Shown here in pieces: positions 14,875 through 21,074 of a stretch of DNA of 21,074 nt; the stretch's first letter is position 1, and each line of letters opens with the position of its first letter. The notes beneath the pieces were generated by a model, which saw only the letters and a program-made list of their open reading frames with translations, was not told the DNA's origin and searched no databases. The stretch is from the NCBI GenBank assembly GCA_964578745.1, contig CAZODZ010000023.1, forward strand, positions 1 through 21,074, in the 5' to 3' direction. This stretch comes from SKVJ01 sp964578745. GTDB lineage: Bacteria; Chloroflexota; Dehalococcoidia; GIF9; AB-539-J10. A program made the position numbers and the translations under genes.

Positions 14875-17800
14875 ATGGTTCAATTTGATGACATCAGCGC
14901 AATTCAGATCAGCCTGGCATCGCCGGAGCAGATTCGCAGCTGGTCTCACGGCGAAGTAACGAAGGCCGAGACCATCAACTACCGGACATTCAAGCCGGAA
15001 CGGGATGGCCTTTTCTGCGAGCGAATATTCGGTCCTGTAAAGGACTACGAGTGCCATTGTGGCAAGTACAAGAAGATCCGTTACAAGGGTGTTATCTGCG
15101 ACAAGTGCGGCGTTGAGGTTGCCCATTCCAGCGTTCGGCGGGAGCGTATGGGGCATATTGAACTTGCGGCACCTGTCACCCACATCTGGTTCGCTAAGCT
15201 GGTCCCGTGCTGGCTTGGCATCCTCCTTGACCTCTCCCCCAAGAACCTTGAGTCGGTCATATACTTTGCTCGCTACCTCGTCAAATCGGTCAACGAGGAG
15301 GCACTTGAGGCCAGAGTCAAGGAGTTGATGGAGAGTGGCAAGACGGAAGAAGTCGACAGGCTTCGTGACCTCAAGCGAAACAAGCTGCTGACGGAAGAAG
15401 AGTATCGTGACCTGCACGAGAAGTATGGCGATCTTTTTGATGCCGGTATGGGTGCAGAGGCGATACTGGAGGTATTGCGGGAGATAGACATTGAGAAGCT
15501 TCATGACAAGCTACTGGAAGACATTCGCACGGCATCACGTCAGCAGTATGACAAGGTAAGCAAGAAGCTCCAGCTTGTAGAGGCGCTCAAGGAGAGCGGG
15601 AACCGTCCTGAATGGATGGTGCTGACGGTGCTCCCGGTGCTTCCCCCCGCGCTGCGGCCCGTTGTGCAACTCGACGGCGGTCGCTTTGTTATCAGCGACC
15701 TCAATGATCTCTACAGACGTGTGATCAATCGCAACAATCGCCTCCGCCGCCTGATGAACCTTGGCGCCCCAGAGGCCATTATCAGGAACGAGAAGCGCAT
15801 GCTTCAGGAGGCAGTGGATGCCCTCATCGACAACGGACGGCGGGGGCGTGTTGTAACAACTGGCAACAATCATGCACTTAAGTCTCTCTCAGCGATGCTT
15901 GCGGGTAAACAGGGCAGATTTAGGCAGAATCTCCTTGGTAAGCGCGTGGACTACAGTGGACGTTCGGTAATCGTGGTTGGCCCGGAACTCAAGTTGCATC
16001 AGTGTGGTATACCTCGGCGCGTTGCGCTTGAGCTGTTCAAACCGTTTGTTATGCATAAGCTGATGGCGAAAGGTTTCGCGAACAACGTGAAGGTCGCTCG
16101 TCGCCAGGTGGAGCGTGCGCGTCCTGAGGTCTGGGAGTTGCTTCAGGAGGTCGTGAAGGAGCGGCCGGTCATGCTTAATCGTGCCCCGACGCTGCATCGC
16201 TTGAGTATTCAGGCGTTTGAACCTGTTCTTATTGATGGTGACGCGTTCCAGTTGCATCCTCTGGTGTGTGCTGCGTTCAATGCGGATTTCGATGGCGACC
16301 AGATGGCGGTGCATGTACCTTTGTCGAGGGCTGCCGTGCGAGAGGCGCGGGAGCGCATGCTCAGCGTGTACAACATGCTGCTCCCCAGTAATGGCAGCCC
16401 TGTGACAACACCGAGCCTCGATATGGTGCTCGGGTGCTACTACCTCACGATTGCCAAGCCGAACTCGAAAGGCGCGGGAAAGGTATTCAGCAGCTTCGAG
16501 GATGCGAAGCTTGCATACGAGAATGGTGTTGTTGAACTCGGCTCTGAGATAGAGGTCCGGGATGAAAATGGCCAGCGCCTCCAGACGACGGTTGGCAGAA
16601 TTCTCTTCAACGAGGCGCTGCCGCCTCAGTTGCGCTTCCAGAACAAGACGATGAACAAATCGGCAATACGGTCGCTCGTTTCCGATTGTGTGCGCATACT
16701 GGGCCACGAGTCCACGGCGGCCGTGCTCGACAATCTGAAGGTGGTGGGCTTCAACTATGCCACGAAGTCCGGCGTGTCTGTTGCCATGAGTGACATCGAG
16801 GAACCGCCCGGCAAAGCTGACATCCTTGCAGAGGCAGACGGACAGGTTGCAGTAATCGAAGAGCAGTTCGCCAAGGGGTTTATCACCGAGGATGAGCGCT
16901 ATGAGAACGTTGTTCAGGTGTGGATGGAAGCCACCGACAAGATTCTGGAGGACGTGTCCAAGTCTCTCGACCGTTATGGCCCCATCTACATGATGGCGAC
17001 ATCGGGTGCGAAAGGCAATATCTCACAGATAAGGCAGATGGCTGGCATGCGGGGGTTGATGACGGATCCCTCGGGCAAGATTATCGACTTCCCTATCAAG
17101 TCGAGCTTCCGTGAAGGACTGTCTCCGATGGAGTACTTTATTTCCACCCACGGCGCGCGCAAGGGACTTGCTGACACCGCGTTGCGCACGTCTGACTCCG
17201 GCTATCTTACGAGGAGACTTGTCGACGTGGCGCAGGACGTGATTGTCACCGAGGTGGACTGTGGCACAACCGAGGGAATATGGCTCGAGTCGAAGAACAG
17301 TGGCGGTAGTCTCCCTCCGTTCAGTGAGCGCCTCCTTGGCTACTTGGCAGCTAGCCCGGTAACAGATCCGCGCACGGGAGAGATTATTGCCAATCGTAAC
17401 GAAGAGATTGATGAGGACAGGGCCCGTAAGATTGTTGAAGCAGGCATTGAGCGCGTGCACGTACGGTCTCCATTAACGTGTCGCTGCCGGTTTGGCATCT
17501 GCCAGTACTGTTATGGACGCGACCTCGCGACTCGCTCACTGGTGAAGCTCGGTACAGCAGTTGGTGTCATAGCGGCGCAAAGTATCGGCGAACCAGGTAC
17601 GCAGCTTACGCTCCGCACGTTCCACACAGGTGGTGTCGTAGGGACAGATATCACTACCGGTCTGCCGAGGGTCGAGGAACTCTTTGAGGCACGTACTCCA
17701 AAAGGGAGGTCCGTGCTCTCGGCTATTGATGGTATTGCGACGGTCATCGAGTCCGAAGGGGGGCGCATCGTCAAGATCACAAACTCAAGCACATACGAGG

Positions 17801-18618
17801 ACGAGTACCCTGTGCCGAGCAGTTCGGAGGTGGTTGTCTCGGATGGCCAGGTAGTTGAGGTAGGAACGGTCCTCTTCCGCCCTGCCACGAGGGTGGCTGG
17901 CGATGAGTCTAACCTGCCAGCGACCACTGGGGAGTACGACGGCGTTGCCCGTGTCTCCGGGAGAGCGAGGGTCGAGGCCGATGTGGTAAAGGTGTCCTAT
18001 GAGGAAGTCGAAGAGCGCGAGTATCCCATCCCGGCGGGTGCACGCTTGACTGTCCAGACGGGAGACAGGGTCCACATCGGGATGCAGTTGACAGAAGGTG
18101 CTATCAATCCACATTCCATACTGCGCATCATGGGTAAAGAGGCGACACAGCACTATCTCATCGATGAGATACAGCGCGTGTATTGCTCTCAGGGTGTAAG
18201 CATCCATGACAAGCACATTGCGACTATTGTTCGGCAGATGCTGAGACGCGTCGAAGTCATTTCGTCCGGTGATACGGAGCTCCTGCCGGGGGAACTGGTT
18301 GACCGCTTTGATTACGACGAGATCAACGCGAGGATTCTCGCTGAGGGCGGCGAGCCCGCGACCGCTCAGGCGGTACTGCTCGGTATTACTAGAGCAAGTC
18401 TCAACAAGGACAGCTGGCTTGCGGCCGCCTCATTCCAGGAGACCAACAGGGTGCTGGCAGCAGCGGCGCTTCGAGGCAAGATAGATAGGCTGAGGGGACT
18501 CAAGGAGAACGTCATCCTTGGCAAGCTGATTCCGTCTCGGGAACGTATGGAGGAAGAAAGCCGAGCCGAGTTGGTCCCGGCTAACGAGGAGGAGGCGAGC
18601 GGCCTTCTCCCATCGTAG
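14875..18618 (+). CDS. rpoC: RNA polymerase beta' subunit
   Basis: Catalytic beta' subunit of RNA polymerase, 1247 residues and intact (E. coli has 1407; the shorter length reflects lineage differences in insertions). The N-terminal zinc site C-x-C-x12-C-x2-C is in YECHCGKYKKIRYKGVICDKC. The active-site magnesium loop NADFDGDQMAVH is present, as are the bridge helix GLADTALRTSDSGYLTRRLVD and the trigger-loop segment AAQSIGEPGTQLTLRTFHTGG. The second zinc site uses the cysteine of VDCGTTEG with CRCRFGICQYC. ATG 14875 has GAGG at 14861-14864, a little far (10 nt). It follows rpoB by 15 nt, so the two are surely one operon. Because rpoC is undamaged, the rpoB defect is probably recent or not present in the living cell. 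Confidence 0.98.
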   Translation: MVQFDDISAIQISLASPEQIRSWSHGEVTKAETINYRTFKPERDGLFCERIFGPVKDYECHCGKYKKIRYKGVICDKCGVEVAHSSVRRERMGHIELAAPVTHIWFAKLVPCWLGILLDLSPKNLESVIYFARYLVKSVNEEALEARVKELMESGKTEEVDRLRDLKRNKLLTEEEYRDLHEKYGDLFDAGMGAEAILEVLREIDIEKLHDKLLEDIRTASRQQYDKVSKKLQLVEALKESGNRPEWMVLTVLPVLPPALRPVVQLDGGRFVISDLNDLYRRVINRNNRLRRLMNLGAPEAIIRNEKRMLQEAVDALIDNGRRGRVVTTGNNHALKSLSAMLAGKQGRFRQNLLGKRVDYSGRSVIVVGPELKLHQCGIPRRVALELFKPFVMHKLMAKGFANNVKVARRQVERARPEVWELLQEVVKERPVMLNRAPTLHRLSIQAFEPVLIDGDAFQLHPLVCAAFNADFDGDQMAVHVPLSRAAVREARERMLSVYNMLLPSNGSPVTTPSLDMVLGCYYLTIAKPNSKGAGKVFSSFEDAKLAYENGVVELGSEIEVRDENGQRLQTTVGRILFNEALPPQLRFQNKTMNKSAIRSLVSDCVRILGHESTAAVLDNLKVVGFNYATKSGVSVAMSDIEEPPGKADILAEADGQVAVIEEQFAKGFITEDERYENVVQVWMEATDKILEDVSKSLDRYGPIYMMATSGAKGNISQIRQMAGMRGLMTDPSGKIIDFPIKSSFREGLSPMEYFISTHGARKGLADTALRTSDSGYLTRRLVDVAQDVIVTEVDCGTTEGIWLESKNSGGSLPPFSERLLGYLAASPVTDPRTGEIIANRNEEIDEDRARKIVEAGIERVHVRSPLTCRCRFGICQYCYGRDLATRSLVKLGTAVGVIAAQSIGEPGTQLTLRTFHTGGVVGTDITTGLPRVEELFEARTPKGRSVLSAIDGIATVIESEGGRIVKITNSSTYEDEYPVPSSSEVVVSDGQVVEVGTVLFRPATRVAGDESNLPATTGEYDGVARVSGRARVEADVVKVSYEEVEEREYPIPAGARLTVQTGDRVHIGMQLTEGAINPHSILRIMGKEATQHYLIDEIQRVYCSQGVSIHDKHIATIVRQMLRRVEVISSGDTELLPGELVDRFDYDEINARILAEGGEPATAQAVLLGITRASLNKDSWLAAASFQETNRVLAAAALRGKIDRLRGLKENVILGKLIPSRERMEEESRAELVPANEEEASGLLPS

Positions 18619-18658
18619 CGCACACGGTATCTGTCGGGTCAGATAAGCTGAACAGAGT

Positions 18659-19714
18659 ATGGCTCGCAAGGACGAAGGTGAGAAGAGACGCGTAGTATCT
18701 GGTAGTTCCTCGACTGAGGACGCACCGGCTGAACACAGCTTGCGTCCTCAGTGTCTTAGTGAGTTTATTGGCCAGGAACGAGTCAAAGAGCATCTTGGCA
18801 TAGCTATCGCTGCCGCCCAGCAGCGTGGTGAACCTCTTGACCATACTATTCTTCATGGGCCGCCGGGTCTGGGTAAGACAACGCTTGCACATATTGTGGC
18901 CTGTGAATTAGGCGTGAACATCAAGGTGACATCGGGGCCTGCTATCGAACGACCTGGTGATCTGGCTGCCCTGCTGACTAACCTGCAGGAGGGCGATGTC
19001 ATTTTTATTGATGAAGTCCACCGGTTGAGTCGGGTCGTCGAGGAGAAGCTCTACCCAGCCATGGAGGACTTCGTTTTCGATATCTTCCTGGGAAAGGGGC
19101 CGGGGGCTCGCGGTCTGCGTCTGAATCTGCCTCCGTTCACGCTTGTGGGGGCTACGACCCGTTTCTCCCTCTTGAGCCCCCCTCTGCGCGAGCGCTTTGG
19201 CATCGCCTGCCACCTGGATTTTTACGATGAGGCGGCAATACTGTCTATTCTGCAGCGATCCGCAGCGATAATGGGCATCCCTGCCGATGAGGAGGGGCTT
19301 GCGCTCGTCGCCAGTCGCTCGCGGGGCACGCCACGTGTTGCAAATAGATTGCTACGCCGTCTGCGTGACTATGCACAGGTTGTTGCCGATGGTCGGATCA
19401 CCATTGAGGTGGCGAAAGAAGGGTTGTCGCGACTTCGGATAGACTCGGTTGGCCTAGATGAGATTGACCACAAGCTTCTGAGGACTATCATCGAAAAGTT
19501 CGATGGTGGCCCGGTCGGTCTTGACACAATCGCGGCGGCTGTGAGCGAGGATGCAGACACGATCACGGATGTCTACGAGCCCTACCTGCTCCAGCTCGGT
19601 TTCATTGACCGCACGCCTCGCGGTCGCGTGGCGTCACGTCGGGCCTACGAGCATCTCGGACTGGAGTTCAATCGTCGGAATTCAAGGCAGGCACCCTTGT
19701 GGAGCGAAGGATGA
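18659..19714 (+). CDS. ruvB: Holliday junction branch migration ATPase RuvB
   Basis: AAA+ motor that, with RuvA, drives branch migration of Holliday junctions in recombinational repair. The 351-residue protein contains the RuvB N-terminal LRPQCLSEFIGQERVKEHL, Walker A GPPGLGKT (residues 67-74), Walker B in FIDEVHRL, sensor 1 GATTRFSLLSPPLRERFG including the arginine finger region, sensor 2 GTPRVANRLLRRLRDYA, and the C-terminal winged helix DVYEPYLLQLGFIDRTPRGR. It lies 40 nt after rpoC on the same strand and may be transcribed with it; ruvA and ruvC are not in the window. ATG 18659 has no clear Shine-Dalgarno sequence. Its 3' end converges with the membrane protein gene, 11 nt away. Confidence 0.97.
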   Translation: MARKDEGEKRRVVSGSSSTEDAPAEHSLRPQCLSEFIGQERVKEHLGIAIAAAQQRGEPLDHTILHGPPGLGKTTLAHIVACELGVNIKVTSGPAIERPGDLAALLTNLQEGDVIFIDEVHRLSRVVEEKLYPAMEDFVFDIFLGKGPGARGLRLNLPPFTLVGATTRFSLLSPPLRERFGIACHLDFYDEAAILSILQRSAAIMGIPADEEGLALVASRSRGTPRVANRLLRRLRDYAQVVADGRITIEVAKEGLSRLRIDSVGLDEIDHKLLRTIIEKFDGGPVGLDTIAAAVSEDADTITDVYEPYLLQLGFIDRTPRGRVASRRAYEHLGLEFNRRNSRQAPLWSEG

Positions 19715-19725
19715 GAAGATGGACT

Positions 19726-20631
19726 TCACTCCCAGAACTCGAGCATCGTGGGCACGGATATTAGTACTAACGCCACGGCTGAGGCAAGCCATCCCCACAG
19801 AGTCAACGTTTCACAACAGCGGAATGTGATGTAGCCGAAGACCATGGCCAGTGGTACGAGCAGTGCCAGTGCCTTGCTCCACCGGGTCTCCAGCCGCGTA
19901 AAAACGAAACTCGACACTGCAAGCGCTACAAATGTCCCGACCATATCCCGGCCGTATGCGTGGAGACCATACGCATATACTGTCCCCCGTTGAAGGTCTG
20001 AGAAAATATGTGTGGCTACGCACCACGCGGAGATAACGACCCATGGTGCCAACATGAGGGAGACGTAAAGAAGATCACGCGATGCGGTCCTCTTGATGAC
20101 ATATATCACGATGAGAAGCGCCCCAGGGGTGTACACAATCCCTGCGACCGCCCACCAGTGTGTAGCGCCGAGAAGCATGAATGCCACCAGCAGTACCGGC
20201 AACAGCCAGTATCCCAGCCAACTGAACGACCAGACGGGAGCTTTCTGTCGTACCGCGCTGATCACAGCAATGGCAGTCACTATTCCGAAGGCAATGGCGC
20301 ATTCCACACTATTTCTGAAATACGCAGTGAGTAGCAGTGCCACCAACAGATGAGGAAGAGAAGTGAGGAAGGCGTCACGCCATGTCCCGCTGGAGTGTAT
20401 GGCTGCAAGTTCGGTGGCGATTGTTTGGGGATCTCCGAAGGACGCAACCGCAATCCTTCCTGCCTCATCTTCCTCCAGCCCTAACCGCCGCAGCTCGGCT
20501 GACGAGTCTTCGAGGTGGGCACGTACCTCACGGGCGAGCGATTTTCGCTCGCGCGAGTCAATCCTGACGGACGTGACTACCGTGTTAATAAATTCGGCAA
20601 ATCTATTCTGGACAGTTTGATGTCCGGACAT
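19726..20631 (-). CDS. Multi-spanning membrane protein with N-terminal permease-prefix (HAAS-like) domain, PadR partner
   Basis: A 301-residue protein using ATG 20631, or 302 from GTG 20634. The N-terminal 75 or so residues are soluble, helical and charged, ending in FGDPQTIATELAAIH, which resembles the LGDPxxIA motif of the helical domains (permease prefix / HAAS / DUF1700 type) that commonly follow padR genes. About eight hydrophobic segments make up the rest, from FLTSLPHLLVALLLT (about residue 87) to the C-terminal LASAVALVLISVPTMLEF. No transport or enzyme motif is visible, so the function is unknown; such proteins are thought to act in PadR-linked membrane or envelope responses. Its start overlaps the padR stop (TGATG), so the two genes are translationally coupled. 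Confidence 0.85.
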   Translation of the reverse strand: MSGHQTVQNRFAEFINTVVTSVRIDSRERKSLAREVRAHLEDSSAELRRLGLEEDEAGRIAVASFGDPQTIATELAAIHSSGTWRDAFLTSLPHLLVALLLTAYFRNSVECAIAFGIVTAIAVISAVRQKAPVWSFSWLGYWLLPVLLVAFMLLGATHWWAVAGIVYTPGALLIVIYVIKRTASRDLLYVSLMLAPWVVISAWCVATHIFSDLQRGTVYAYGLHAYGRDMVGTFVALAVSSFVFTRLETRWSKALALLVPLAMVFGYITFRCCETLTLWGWLASAVALVLISVPTMLEFWE

Positions 20632-20969
20632 CACTCAGGTTCAGCCGAAAGTACGGCACGGACAGCGGCACAGAAGTCCGCCCATGTCGTGCGCCTGCGC
20701 TCCAATGCTTCAGCGCCGCGTACTGTGAGATGGTAGTAGCGTCGTTCCTGCCCGTTGGGCAGCGTTTCCCAGCGTCCTTCAATCAGACCCTCTTTCTCCA
20801 TGCGATGCAGCGCTGGGTATAGAGTTCCCTCTCTGAATTCGAAATAGCCGTTGCTGCGTGCTCTTAACTGACGGATGATGTCGTAACCGTAGGTTGGAGC
20901 ATCAGCCAAAACACTCAACACTAGGCAGTCAGTGCTGCCCTTGAGTAGCTCGCTATCGTAGTTTGTCAT
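20631..20969 (-). CDS. PadR family transcriptional regulator
   Basis: A 112-residue winged-helix regulator of the small PadR class, typically a dimeric repressor that also controls its own operon and releases DNA on binding a small hydrophobic ligand. Recognisable segments: LLKGSTDCLVLSVLADAPTYGYDIIRQL at the N-terminus, the recognition region FREGTLYPALHRMEKEGLI, the wing RRYYHLTVRGAEAL, and a C-terminal dimerisation helix. ATG 20969 lies 12 nt after a sigma-70 -10 box, predicting a leader of only about 6 nt. The coupled membrane protein gene is the likely main target besides itself. The ligand cannot be inferred. Confidence 0.94.
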   Translation of the reverse strand: MTNYDSELLKGSTDCLVLSVLADAPTYGYDIIRQLRARSNGYFEFREGTLYPALHRMEKEGLIEGRWETLPNGQERRYYHLTVRGAEALERRRTTWADFCAAVRAVLSAEPE

Positions 20970-20981
20970 AGCATTTCTTCT

Positions 20982-21010
20982 ACCCTAACAGCACTGTGCA
21001 GGACTGTCAA
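20982..21010 (-). promoter_or_regulatory. Sigma-70 promoter of the padR operon
   Basis: On the minus strand TTGACA (21005-21010) and TAGGGT (20982-20987) are 17 nt apart: a perfect -35 with a weak -10. Predicted +1 is about 20975, some 6 nt before the padR ATG. A PadR autoregulatory site would be expected to overlap this region, but I see no clear palindrome of the known ATGT-N8-ACAT type. Confidence 0.65.
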
Positions 21011-21074
21011 CGCCCCCGGGGCTGTATGCTGATTTGAGTGGAAAAGCGGGAAGGTGGTAAGACTCCCGGAGCAG

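Noticed and set aside
14692..16707. Long minus-strand open frames (270 and 272 codons) opposite rpoC, and similar ones opposite mutS, rpoB and the 600-1400 region
   Set aside because: They lie antisense to strongly conserved coding sequence, have no ribosome binding site or recognisable domain, and are expected from the codon bias of the real genes.

Overview
The window is a 21 kb stretch of moderately GC-rich bacterial chromosome made almost entirely of housekeeping genes. The proteins and the gene order (rpoB-rpoC-ruvB directly after mutS, away from the ribosomal-protein cluster, together with a CT398-like zinc-ribbon coiled-coil protein and an AmrB/MEMO protein) suggest Chloroflexota, probably near Dehalococcoidia. 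That assignment rests on family resemblance recalled from memory, not on a search. I saw no mobile element, CRISPR array, tRNA or rRNA gene.

Layout. Positions 1-2627 (+) carry the 3' part of uppS, then a tightly coupled set: a small four-cysteine protein, an unrecognised 233-residue protein, and amrB. The RNase P RNA gene (rnpB, about 2638-3031) lies on the minus strand and faces amrB. It is followed on the same strand by a zinc-ribbon coiled-coil protein (3077-3772) and an UlaG-like metallo-hydrolase (3835-4488). Divergent from these is birA (4587-5528, +), overlapping by 4 nt a sodium:solute symporter gene (5525-6913), then gmk (6931-7581). A near-perfect BirA operator lies over the birA start. 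ybeY (minus) and mutS (plus) diverge from a short intergenic region that holds a 12-bp-arm palindrome between their promoters. A good sigma-70 promoter then drives rpoB, followed by rpoC and ruvB. The right end holds a minus-strand PadR regulator / membrane protein pair.

Main points. (1) rpoB is broken: about 10 nt are missing near 13478-13485 in a highly conserved stretch, so the beta subunit is encoded in two frames. (2) The BirA operator, birA and the coupled SSS transporter together suggest an unrecognised sodium-coupled biotin uptake gene under biotin control. (3) Two uncharacterised genes are translationally coupled to amrB. (4) Most promoters I can place here lie so close to the start codon that the mRNAs should be leaderless or nearly so (mutS, gmk, padR, the zinc-ribbon gene, possibly birA). 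(5) A 22-codon ORF with an almost perfect Shine-Dalgarno sequence lies between gmk and ybeY.

How the genes fit together: the window combines cell-wall lipid carrier synthesis (uppS), RNA processing and ribosome maturation (rnpB, ybeY), nucleotide supply (gmk), biotin use and its control (birA plus transporter), transcription (rpoB, rpoC) and DNA repair (mutS, ruvB).
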